Assembly (NCBI GenBank): GCA_030837935.1 | Contig: JAUQXU010000137.1 | Location: forward strand, 1 to 6,256 | DNA: 6,256 bases | Direction of reading: 5' to 3' | DNA from: Candidatus Brocadia sp. | GTDB lineage: Bacteria > Planctomycetota > Brocadiia > Brocadiales > Brocadiaceae | Part shown: one piece after another, positions 1-6,256 of the stretch | Position numbering within the stretch: position 1 is the first letter of the stretch | Layout: each line of letters begins with the position of its first letter | Program-made: the position numbers and the translations under genes | The notes under the pieces: generated by a model | Database searches by the model: none | Seen by the model: only the letters and a program-made list of their open reading frames with translations | What the model was told of the DNA's origin: nothing

Positions 1-957
1 CAAAATTTCCTGTTCAAAAAAGATAGCTGCCTGAGCATTTTGGGGAATTTGAGCATAGGCGGAGCGCAAGATATCGAGGGAGTAAGAATCAAAGTATTCC
101 AAAGCTCTGACATCGACATGGCCTGTTACCCGGTAAGCGCGATTTTTCACTGATTCTTTTCTGACCCGGTCAGCCAGCTGCCAGGCATCCTCCTCTCGTT
201 CAAAGAAGACAATACCGCTGAATAGTTCCTGTGGCTTGGGAATCAAACCAAGTTCGATCTCGGTAATGACCCCTAAAGTTCCTTCGGATCCGATAAAAAG
301 ATCCAGAGCGCTCATGCCCGGTGTTGTATAGTAACCCGCGGAGTGCTTTCCTGCCGGCATCCGATATTGTGGTAGTTTTAGTTCAAAAAGGTTCCGGGAA
401 CCCTTCAGGAAAAGATGATCTTCTTTATCGGCACGACATTCCCCACGGCGTAATTCCAGTATGTCTCCCGTAGCAAGAACGACCTTTAGTCGCCTCACCC
501 ACGTACGGGTAGCGCCATATTTGAACGTGCAGGCACCCGATGCATTCGTCGCCACACTGGCGCCGACAAAGGCGTTCTGTTCTGTCGGATCTGGTGGGTA
601 AAGGAATCCCTCTGCAGAAACTGCAGCTTGTAACGCCCTGAGAGTAATTGCAGGTCCTGTTATGACGTAACCGGATTCCCCTGCGGCCTGGTGAATTTTT
701 CTCAACCCTCCCAGTTTTTCAGTAGAAAGAACAATTCCCCCAAAGGGTATCCGCCCGCCGACAAGACCCGTTCCATTTCCTGCAATCGTTACCGGTATCC
801 TGGCATGACATGCCTCATCAAGTACCTGAACAACGTCATTTTCGTCTTCCGGAAAAACCACCTCATCTGCATAGCCACCACCAAGGTTAGAGGCATCTTT
901 CAGGTAAGGACGTATCGTATCGGGGTCAGCGCTACGGATCATAGTGACTTTTAACAT
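1..957 (-). CDS. FAD-binding oxidase, GlcD/D-lactate dehydrogenase type (C-terminus cut off by window edge)
   Basis: Reading the minus strand from an ATG at 957 gives 319 uninterrupted codons to the left edge. The product resembles PCMH-type FAD-binding oxidases, which oxidise 2-hydroxy acids such as glycolate or D-lactate; the substrate here cannot be told. Seen: the flavin-binding loop VTIAGNGTGLVGGRIP (residues 57-72), the PPDPT segment followed by VGASVATNASGA (121-142), and LFIGSEGTLGVITEIEL (220-236), which closes the FAD domain. The start of the C-terminal substrate-cap domain follows. Family members usually have about 450-550 residues, or up to about 1000 when fused to an iron-sulfur domain, so a substantial part is missing. 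There is no signal peptide, which suggests a cytoplasmic or membrane-peripheral enzyme. The start is uncertain: a purine-rich GAAGAGGG sits almost against this ATG, a second ATG lies five codons downstream, and the frame stays open 37 codons upstream without ATG, GTG or TTG. The gene is divergent from the large receptor gene. Confidence 0.93.
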   Translation of the reverse strand, partial: MLKVTMIRSADPDTIRPYLKDASNLGGGYADEVVFPEDENDVVQVLDEACHARIPVTIAGNGTGLVGGRIPFGGIVLSTEKLGGLRKIHQAAGESGYVITGPAITLRALQAAVSAEGFLYPPDPTEQNAFVGASVATNASGACTFKYGATRTWVRRLKVVLATGDILELRRGECRADKEDHLFLKGSRNLFELKLPQYRMPAGKHSAGYYTTPGMSALDLFIGSEGTLGVITEIELGLIPKPQELFSGIVFFEREEDAWQLADRVRKESVKNRAYRVTGHVDVRALEYFDSYSLDILRSAYAQIPQNAQAAIFFEQEIL

Positions 958-1083
958 GCCCTCTTCAAACGTATAGGACTCATTTGCCTCTTTACCTGCA
1001 ATACAGCATTTCCTTATTAATTTTGTCAGTGGCAGCAGATATTTAAGGCAGTAATAATCTCTCTGTTTTTAAATATAGTACTT

Positions 1084-1111
1084 ATTTTAAGAACCAAAGT
1101 AAAATAGTAAA
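1084..1111 (-). promoter_or_regulatory. Candidate sigma-70 promoter for the FAD oxidase
   Basis: On the minus strand, TTTACT (plus 1106-1111) is followed after 16 bases by TAAAAT (plus 1084-1089). Transcription would start near 1077, leaving a leader of about 120 bases before the ATG at 957. The -35 box is weak and the surroundings are AT-rich, so a chance match is quite possible. Confidence 0.25.
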
Positions 1112-1116
1112 AAGAG

Positions 1117-1146
1117 TTGTTATAGAACGGAATCATAGTATATTAT
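1117..1146 (+). promoter_or_regulatory. Candidate sigma-70 promoter for the large receptor gene
   Basis: TTGTTA (1117-1122), an 18-base spacer and TATTAT (1141-1146) resemble -35 and -10 boxes. The predicted transcript would have a leader of about 180 bases containing the double-hairpin element. It is the best match I see on this strand in the spacer, but AT-rich sequence makes false matches likely. Confidence 0.35.
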
Positions 1147-1230
1147 AAATAAACGATTTTTATGAGGATATCTTTTGCGGCAATGACAAAATCCACAAAC
1201 GCCTACTTTATAGTAAACACAAAAAACAAG

Positions 1231-1292
1231 TCGAGATAGCACAAGGCTTTAGTCTTGCTGTAGCCAACCATAAAGGGTTGCCCTATCGGGAA
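1231..1292. repeat. Double-hairpin intergenic element, probably a decayed REP/MITE-like repeat
   Basis: Two adjacent hairpins are visible. The first pairs CAAGGC (1242-1247) with GTCTTG (1252-1257) around a TTTA loop. The second pairs CAACC (1265-1269) with GGTTG (1276-1280) around ATAAAG, and can be lengthened by TAG (1261-1263) with CTA (1283-1285) across a small C/CC internal loop. GATAG (1235-1239) could instead pair with CTATC (1283-1287), enclosing both. The AGGCTTTAG(C/T)CT core resembles short palindromic intergenic repeats found in many copies in planctomycete and other environmental genomes; mismatches suggest an old copy. It lies in the leader of the receptor gene, so a structured regulatory RNA is the alternative. 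It fits no riboswitch consensus I know. Confidence 0.5.
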
Positions 1293-1325
1293 ACATATCA
1301 GCTTATTTATTGTTATTTTAACATA

Positions 1326-1331
1326 GAGGGG
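1326..1331 (+). promoter_or_regulatory. Ribosome binding site of the large receptor gene
   Basis: GAGGGG lies four bases before the ATG at 1336 (GAGG six bases before). An in-frame TAG at 1324-1326 excludes any upstream start, so this site and ATG together fix the N-terminus. Confidence 0.75.
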
Positions 1332-1335
1332 CTTC

Positions 1336-4300
1336 ATGGGCAGAAAATTTTCTAAATTAACGCAACTCCATGTCGTAGTCATCACCTTGCTTATCCTTCT
1401 CATCTCTTTTGGTGTGTATTACATCTTTTATGTTTCCTCCCAAAAGACGTATTTTACGGATCGGAATTTCCGTTTGCTTGCGGTCATCGGTAACCAAATT
1501 AAATTAAAGATCGAGAATCTTGGTACCAACTTAAAAAATGCTGCGAGCGCTGCGAAAAGTGTACCTAAAGATGTGAATTTAACGTCGAAGGATTCCATCG
1601 TGGATTTCATACGTAACAGGGTTAAAGGGTCATTAAGTCTCGTTCCGAATCTTACATTAATAGATTACTCCCCAAATGGCAATCCGTCCGTAACCGAAGG
1701 AAATATCCCTACCCCTGAGATACTTCTCAATGTGAAACAGGAGGGGGAAACTTTTTGGTTGCACACTGATTATAGAGGATGGCTGTACTTTGACTATACA
1801 GGCAGCAAGGACGCTAGTTTCTATACAATAGAAATCCATGCCAAAAGTAAGCTGAATGAACTTATCGAACCATTTATCAGCCGGAAAACGTTTGACGAAG
1901 TATTGCTGGTTGAAGAAGATGGCAGGGTGGTTTTTCAACGAACGTCATCGGAGTTGAGCGTTTCGAAGCTAGGGAAGCTCATCGATAAGGAAGGCACGCA
2001 GAACGAATTTACATCGGTTAACCCTCCCGCGAGCTTATTTGGTGTGCGTCTTGCCGGCACGAGCTACAACCTCTTCTTGCAGCCCGTGCAAATCTCTTTA
2101 TCTACAGGTGGAACAAGAAGCGATCAGGAAATTGTGAAGAAATGGGTCATCTGCGGATTGGTGCGGTCTGACCGTTTTAATTCTGAAATCCGTGCCATTC
2201 CATACGTTATCCTGATCATATTCATATTTTTAGTCTTGATCGCATTTTTGAGTTTGCCTTTTCTCAAGCTATGGTTCATGGGCGCCAAAGACAGGCTTCG
2301 TGTTTCTGACGTGTACTTTCTTGTTTTTTCTGCCTTCATAGGCAGCGCATTATTGACTTTTGTTCTCCTTGACACTTATACCTATATTAATTTAAAGATT
2401 AAAACGGACGATCAGCTGAAAAAATTTTCCGACACTATTTGCAGGAATGTTACTGCAGAGGTGATTAGTGTCCTCAAAGAACTCAGTATTCTCAACGAAA
2501 ATTTGGTTCGTGATATTGAAGAGCTCGAGAATTTAAAAGAAAAGGAAAACGTCAGAAAAGCTACCAACATCCTGGGCGGGATGATTCATCACAAGGACCC
2601 ATACCCCTATCTGAACATGGTGTTTTGGACCGACAGCGAAGGGCAACAACGTATCAAGTGGAGTGTGAAAGCACATACAACACCTTTTATTAATGTTTCG
2701 TCCAGGGAGTATTTTAAGAATGCGAAAGAGGACCGTCTTTGGGAAATGCAGGATAAAGAGGAAAACAAAAACTACCGGTTTTGGTTGGAACCTATCTACT
2801 CATGGAATACCGGAGAGAACACGGCAGTCATCTCCATGCGCATGTCTGAAAATAATCCCACATGGGTAGCGAGTGTTGATACGCGGCTTTTATCACTCAT
2901 CCAAACCGTTTTACCGCCTGGCTTCGGGTATTGTGTCATCGAGAATGAAGGAAAAGTGCTTTTTCACTCTGACGAGACAAGGAACTTGCGGGAGAATTTC
3001 TTCGAGGAGTGTGATAATAACCGACTGCTTCATTCTGCCGTGTTTGGCAGAACGAAGGAATTTGTCAACACCCGGTATTTGGGCAGAGGGCACCGTCTCT
3101 TTGTGCGCCCGGTTGACAATTTTCCCTGGTCCCTCGTTGTCTATTACGACAAGCAAATTCTGGGAACCGCCAACCTAGATGTCCTCAGTATTTCTGTTAT
3201 TCTTTTCGTATTTTATTCACTCGGACTGTTAATCATCTTTGGTCTGACCTATCTGTTTGGTTCTAGTGATCGGGCCAGGTGGGTGTGGCCCAATAAGGAG
3301 CAGGCAGGCAGCTACAATCTGTTAATTATTATCAATCTTCTATTTAGTGTGTTGTTGTTCAGGGAGATATTGACTTCGCATGGATGGCGGGTTTTTTTCT
3401 CATCCCTTGCTTTTCCTTTCCTTGGGATGGTTCTTGTCTCTTTGATTCTGAAAAAAGGTTTGATCTTTGGGAAATGGATGGAAGCTTCTGTAGTTTTCAA
3501 GCAAAGGAATTTTCTTCCTTATCGTGCTGGATATGTGCTTACGATGTTTTCTCTCTTAATACTGATTGGTGTTCTCCCATCAATTGCTCTTTTTAAGATC
3601 ATCCATAATGAGGAGATGAAGCTTTTTGTCAAACATGGGCAAATCAACCTTGCTTTTGGATTGAAGAAACGATTAGAACATGTGAATGACCGTTATTCCA
3701 ACATTAAGTTTGATGGACAGAAGGAAGATTGGTTCGAGAAGAGGCTTAATCTCAAATGGGACGTCTATGATTCCTTTTTCTTCGATACCTCTGTTTGGGA
3801 AACAGAATGCACTTTCACGAGAAAGAAAGACTCACGAGGTTACTTCCATTGGTTTCTTGCCAAAACCAGGCCTCTTTACAATCAAACCTCTATCGAATTC
3901 CGCGGACTGACCCCCGACGCTTCCTCTGATGAGTTATGGCAATGGGAGAAGAGTTCGCCTGCAAGTTTGTTCCTGCACGAAAAAGAATATGGTAAAGGCG
4001 ATAGAAAAGACAGTGTCCTCCATATCAGCTCCACGATCCCTATTCTGGAAATACCAAAAAACCCTTTCTGGTGGATAGGCCCGATTACTCTTTTGACCAT
4101 CCTTTTCTTCGTGGTCCGTTCTGTAGTGCAAAGAGTTTTTCTCCTGAACCTGGACGAAACATTGCCTTTATACAACGGGGGTTCGGGTTTCGAAGGTATT
4201 TCACAGAATCTTTTGGTATTGAGATCTCCGTTTGCCAGGAAGAACGACCTTCTGAAAAGAAAAGAGTTTCATCTGATCGATTTACGGGAGGCAGCAAAAG

Positions 4301-5265
4301 AAGAAGGATGGTCTGATACGTTCAAGCATGAGGAGGTTCTGGCGGAGAAAGACAAGGTAATTGTCATTGACCACCTTGAGTATAAGATGAATGATCATCG
4401 GAGTAACCTTGAAAAACTCCGGTTGTTAGAAGGACTACTCATGTACGGCAGAACCGTGATTATTGCTTCAACTGTTGATCCGGAGAATTTCTGTTTCCAG
4501 GCTGGCGACCGGGAAGATCGAACAGGAAAGACCGGGGCTAAAAATAATCAGATGGAGCGCTGGGCAACTGTTTTAAAATCCTTTGTAAAAATCTATATCG
4601 AGGATGCAGAGACTCCGGAAGATTTTCTGAAAGAAATGTACCAGGAACAGATGAAGATTTTATCTGATGAAAGAAATAAGGGCATCAAAAAATGCCTTAC
4701 CAATTTGTTCCATATTGTGAATAAGGAGTGTAAACCCAGGAATTACCTCCAAAATATTGGTAAAGAAATTACAAAACAGCTCAAATTCAAGCAAATTACT
4801 CCTCAACAGCTTGTTCAAATAATATCTGACCGGGCTTGCGCGTATTATCAAGCAATCTGGGCTATTTGTTCGTCAGATGAAAAACTTACCCTGTTTCATC
4901 TTGCGCAAGATGGACTTTTAAGTTTTAAAAATCCCGACATTCAGAGATTGATGAGGAGAGGTCTGATTGTCAGAGAACCGAGTCTCCGGATTATGAATGA
5001 GAGTTTTCGGCGATTTGTCCTCCTGGAAAGCCATCCCAATCAAGTCGAAGCATGGAGGAAAGGGGCAAGGAGTAGTTGGGACACCCTGAAAGGTCCGTTA
5101 TTGATGGGATTGATGGGTGTGGCATTGTTTATATTTATAACGCAGCAGGATGTCTTTAACTCAACCGTAACTCTTTTATCGACGTTTACTGGCATGCTGC
5201 CTGTCCTTTTTAAATTAATCGGACTGTTTCAGCGAGGTAAGACCGGCAACAGTGCAGAAGTTTAA
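1336..5265 (+). CDS. Large multipass membrane receptor: three extracytoplasmic sensor regions, degenerate NTPase-like domain, winged helix, C-terminal membrane hairpin
   Basis: This is a complete gene of 1309 codons, from ATG 1336 to TAA 5263-5265. About ten membrane helices are visible, near residues 11-33, 286-312, 325-347, 615-641, 660-678, 686-706, 731-754, 911-931, 1253-1270 and 1275-1298. Positive charges then place the N-terminus, short loops and 932-1250 inside. Outside lie a first sensor region (34-285, with a PAS/Cache-like FDEVLLVEEDGRVVF at 186-200), a Cache-type domain (350-614, with MVFWTDSEGQQ at 428-438 and the INVSSREYF motif at 452-460) and a third region (755-909). The cytoplasmic part resembles a P-loop NTPase without Walker A: LLVLRSPFARKN at 959-970 sits where it should be, VIVIDHLE (1008-1015) looks like Walker B and VIIASTVDP (1041-1049) like the next strand. 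Residues 1169-1230 look like a winged helix, with conserved-looking MNESFRRFVL (1220-1229). No histidine kinase, GGDEF, EAL or chemotaxis output is present. The likely role is ligand sensing and signal transfer across the membrane; ligand and partner are unknown. Confidence 0.9.
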   Translation: MGRKFSKLTQLHVVVITLLILLISFGVYYIFYVSSQKTYFTDRNFRLLAVIGNQIKLKIENLGTNLKNAASAAKSVPKDVNLTSKDSIVDFIRNRVKGSLSLVPNLTLIDYSPNGNPSVTEGNIPTPEILLNVKQEGETFWLHTDYRGWLYFDYTGSKDASFYTIEIHAKSKLNELIEPFISRKTFDEVLLVEEDGRVVFQRTSSELSVSKLGKLIDKEGTQNEFTSVNPPASLFGVRLAGTSYNLFLQPVQISLSTGGTRSDQEIVKKWVICGLVRSDRFNSEIRAIPYVILIIFIFLVLIAFLSLPFLKLWFMGAKDRLRVSDVYFLVFSAFIGSALLTFVLLDTYTYINLKIKTDDQLKKFSDTICRNVTAEVISVLKELSILNENLVRDIEELENLKEKENVRKATNILGGMIHHKDPYPYLNMVFWTDSEGQQRIKWSVKAHTTPFINVSSREYFKNAKEDRLWEMQDKEENKNYRFWLEPIYSWNTGENTAVISMRMSENNPTWVASVDTRLLSLIQTVLPPGFGYCVIENEGKVLFHSDETRNLRENFFEECDNNRLLHSAVFGRTKEFVNTRYLGRGHRLFVRPVDNFPWSLVVYYDKQILGTANLDVLSISVILFVFYSLGLLIIFGLTYLFGSSDRARWVWPNKEQAGSYNLLIIINLLFSVLLFREILTSHGWRVFFSSLAFPFLGMVLVSLILKKGLIFGKWMEASVVFKQRNFLPYRAGYVLTMFSLLILIGVLPSIALFKIIHNEEMKLFVKHGQINLAFGLKKRLEHVNDRYSNIKFDGQKEDWFEKRLNLKWDVYDSFFFDTSVWETECTFTRKKDSRGYFHWFLAKTRPLYNQTSIEFRGLTPDASSDELWQWEKSSPASLFLHEKEYGKGDRKDSVLHISSTIPILEIPKNPFWWIGPITLLTILFFVVRSVVQRVFLLNLDETLPLYNGGSGFEGISQNLLVLRSPFARKNDLLKRKEFHLIDLREAAKEEGWSDTFKHEEVLAEKDKVIVIDHLEYKMNDHRSNLEKLRLLEGLLMYGRTVIIASTVDPENFCFQAGDREDRTGKTGAKNNQMERWATVLKSFVKIYIEDAETPEDFLKEMYQEQMKILSDERNKGIKKCLTNLFHIVNKECKPRNYLQNIGKEITKQLKFKQITPQQLVQIISDRACAYYQAIWAICSSDEKLTLFHLAQDGLLSFKNPDIQRLMRRGLIVREPSLRIMNESFRRFVLLESHPNQVEAWRKGARSSWDTLKGPLLMGLMGVALFIFITQQDVFNSTVTLLSTFTGMLPVLFKLIGLFQRGKTGNSAEV

Positions 5266-5270
5266 ATACA

Positions 5271-5308
5271 AATGCCTGTTTTATCTTTTGGATTGAACAG
5301 AAAGCATT
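5271..5308 (+). terminator. Bulged hairpin after the receptor stop codon, weak terminator candidate
   Basis: AATGC-CTGTT (5271-5280) pairs with AACAG-AAA-GCATT (5296-5308), giving ten base pairs with a three-base bulge and a 15-base loop, six bases after the TAA. It is followed by GGTTTGTT rather than a clean T-run, so it is not a standard intrinsic terminator. It could protect the 3' end or act weakly; it also overlaps the -35 box of the next promoter. Confidence 0.25.
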
Positions 5309-5321
5309 GGTTTGTTAAAAT
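5293..5321 (+). promoter_or_regulatory. Sigma-70-type promoter for the downstream dCache gene
   Basis: TTGAAC (5293-5298), a 17-base spacer and TAAAAT (5316-5321) match the -35/-10 consensus well at the ideal distance. Transcription would begin near 5328, giving a leader of about 175 bases with the twin GTATAC site and the degenerate repeat. This argues that the downstream gene can be expressed independently of the large receptor gene. Confidence 0.5.
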
Positions 5322-5344
5322 ACCTCTCGATCAATCAGATTTAA

Positions 5345-5360
5345 GTATACGAAGGTATAC
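5345..5360. promoter_or_regulatory. Twin GTATAC palindrome, possible operator
   Basis: Two identical self-complementary hexamers GTATAC (5345-5350 and 5355-5360) are separated by GAAG, so their centres are ten bases apart, about one helical turn. The whole is also an inverted repeat with a four-base loop. It lies about 17-33 bases downstream of the predicted transcription start, a suitable place for a repressor operator. No regulator gene is in the window to support this. Confidence 0.35.
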
Positions 5361-5370
5361 ACAGAAAAAA

Positions 5371-5433
5371 TGTTATTGCGGGGAGCAAAGCGACGGAGCA
5401 ACTATTTGCAACAAAAAGGCATAAGATTGCTTC
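5371..5433. repeat. Degenerate copy of the 'ATTGCGAGGAGC...GCAATC' intergenic repeat
   Basis: The left arm (5371-5403, TTATTGCGGGGAGC, then AAAGCGACGGAGCAAC) closely resembles the widespread intergenic palindrome whose usual form reads ATTGCGAGGAGCGAAGCGACGAAGCAATC. The right arm carries GATTGCTTC (5425-5433), which pairs with GGAGCAA (5395-5401) as seven pairs including one G-T. The rest of the right arm no longer matches, so the copy looks eroded. It is probably a non-autonomous mobile or REP-like element, now in the leader of the dCache gene. Confidence 0.55.
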
Positions 5434-5503
5434 ACTATCGCCTGACGAGTGAATTTACGCAGGGTTTTGACCGTACTGGTTCAATACTAAGAGATCTTGC
5501 AAG

Positions 5504-6256
5504 GTGACCACATTTCTATCAATTAAGGCCAGATTACTCATATTTGCACTCTGTATCTCCCTCATACCAATTACAACAATCACAACAATATATTATTTCC
5601 ACTCCAGGAGTGCCCTAAAGTTTCAGATCATAGAAAAATTGAAGGCGGTTGCAGAATCGAGAGAGCGGCACATCCTATCTACCACGGAAAGAATGAAGGT
5701 TCGGGCCGTCGATTTCAGTTCCGATGGGTTCATAAGAAATGGTTTTGAGAAAATAGTTCGCGGGAGAAATTCCAAACAAGATGCAGTAATTCGCTTAAAT
5801 GCATACCTCAAAAAAAACAAGCTGCCACTATATTCAGATCGCCTCCAGGCAATAATCCTTGTGGACAAGATGGGTAAGGTTATCTCATCCACCAATGAGA
5901 AGTTCATGGGTAAAGATTTTTCCGGCCAGGATGTATTTATGCAAGGCATACGCAAGAACTATGGCAAAACATGCGTTGGCCAGCCACATTATTCCCCTGA
6001 CCTTAATAAAAACTGCATATTTGTCTCTGCGCCGGTTATCTCCAAGCATAACACTGAGACACTGGGTGTTATTATCAACGCCTATAATCTTATAACCCTG
6101 AATGAGATTACCACAAACCCCGTAGGTATGGGTGAGACCGGAGAGGTCTATCTTGTCAATAGGGACGAGATATTGATTACCGAATCACGGTTTGTTGAGG
6201 ATGCACCCCTTAAGCTGATAATAGATACGGAACCGGTCCGCAGGATTATAGAAAAT
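5504..6256 (+). CDS. N-terminal part of a dCache-domain transmembrane receptor (output domain cut off by window edge)
   Basis: From GTG 5504 the frame runs 251 codons to the right edge without a stop. One membrane helix (residues 11-32) is preceded by a short basic N-terminus, and the rest is extracytoplasmic. Seen: a long helix (about 38-70) with an ERHILSTTERMK-type pattern, then the distal Cache fold: IILVDKMGKVISSTN (117-131), GKDFSGQDVF (136-145) and FVSAPVI (173-179). The membrane-proximal half starts with GMGETGEVYLVNRDEILITE (208-227), a signature of double-Cache (dCache_1) sensors. Such domains bind small external ligands and sit before histidine kinase, diguanylate cyclase/phosphodiesterase or chemotaxis modules; which one applies here is outside the window. 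The frame is open back to a TGA at 5468-5470 with no other ATG, GTG or TTG, so GTG is the only usual start; AAGAGA (5489-5494) nine bases upstream is a weak ribosome site. Confidence 0.88.
   Translation, partial: MTTFLSIKARLLIFALCISLIPITTITTIYYFHSRSALKFQIIEKLKAVAESRERHILSTTERMKVRAVDFSSDGFIRNGFEKIVRGRNSKQDAVIRLNAYLKKNKLPLYSDRLQAIILVDKMGKVISSTNEKFMGKDFSGQDVFMQGIRKNYGKTCVGQPHYSPDLNKNCIFVSAPVISKHNTETLGVIINAYNLITLNEITTNPVGMGETGEVYLVNRDEILITESRFVEDAPLKLIIDTEPVRRIIEN

Larger units (their letters stand above)
958..1335. other. Divergent intergenic spacer
   Basis: This is 378 bases of AT-rich sequence between the start codons of the divergent oxidase and receptor genes. I see no convincing gene, tRNA or other RNA gene in it. 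It holds a candidate promoter on each strand and a double-hairpin element at about 1231-1292. The left 110 bases are open in the oxidase frame (see findings). Confidence 0.75.

Noticed and set aside
691..954. 87-codon plus-strand open frame
   Set aside because: It lies entirely antisense to the well-supported FAD oxidase and its product has no recognisable domain.
1162..1239. 25-codon open frame in the receptor leader (begins MRISFAAMTK)
   Set aside because: No ribosome site precedes the ATG, the sequence is unremarkable and it ends inside the hairpin element; chance is the simpler explanation.
1231..1292. c-di-GMP (GEMM) or other known riboswitch
   Set aside because: The conserved GCAAACC and GACGCAAAGCC-type cores are absent; only generic hairpins are seen.
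4525..4539. GKT tripeptide (TGKTG, residues 1063-1067) as a Walker A motif
   Set aside because: The glycine four residues earlier is missing and the tripeptide follows, rather than precedes, the Walker-B-like strand; it sits in a polar loop.
5467..5490. Second promoter TTGACC...TACTAA close to the dCache start
   Set aside because: The spacer is only 12 bases, too short for a sigma-70 promoter.
5573..5589. Direct repeat of ACAACAAT
   Set aside because: It lies within the membrane-helix codons of the dCache gene and simply encodes a Thr-Thr-Ile repeat.
5623..5955. 110-codon minus-strand open frame
   Set aside because: It is antisense to the dCache receptor, whose frame carries clear Cache motifs through this stretch.
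1..6256. CRISPR array, tRNA/rRNA, transposase or phage attachment site
   Set aside because: I found no regularly spaced repeats, no cloverleaf or rRNA sequence and no transposase or integrase motifs on either strand.

Overview
This window has the look of a chromosomal segment from a Gram-negative-type bacterium with moderate G+C genes and clearly AT-richer spacers. The large multipass sensor, the dCache receptor and the hairpin-type intergenic repeats would fit an anammox-type planctomycete (Brocadia/Kuenenia group) or a deltaproteobacterium. This assignment is an inference from style only; no marker gene is present.

Layout: (1) Positions 1-957, minus strand: the first 319 codons of a GlcD/D-lactate-dehydrogenase-type FAD-binding oxidase, whose C-terminus lies beyond the left edge. 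(2) Positions 958-1335: a divergent AT-rich spacer. It holds a candidate promoter for each flanking gene and a double-hairpin element that looks like a decayed REP/MITE-type repeat. (3) Positions 1336-5265, plus strand: one complete 1309-codon gene for a large membrane receptor. It has three extracytoplasmic sensor regions (the middle one a recognisable Cache-type domain), a cytoplasmic NTPase-like domain with a Walker-B-like strand but no Walker A, a winged-helix-like segment and a C-terminal pair of membrane helices. (4) Positions 5266-5503: a short spacer with a bulged hairpin after the stop codon, a good sigma-70-type promoter, a twin GTATAC palindrome just downstream of it, and a degenerate copy of the common 'ATTGCGAGGAGC...' intergenic repeat. 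(5) Positions 5504-6256, plus strand: the N-terminal 251 codons of a second dCache receptor, whose output domain lies beyond the right edge.

The two plus-strand genes both encode membrane sensors of external ligands, but each has its own candidate promoter, so they need not form an operon. The oxidase is transcribed divergently and nothing in the sequence ties it to sensing. The most unusual object is the 1309-residue receptor: it has no visible kinase, cyclase or methyl-accepting output, and its only cytoplasmic candidates for output are the degenerate NTPase-like and winged-helix regions.
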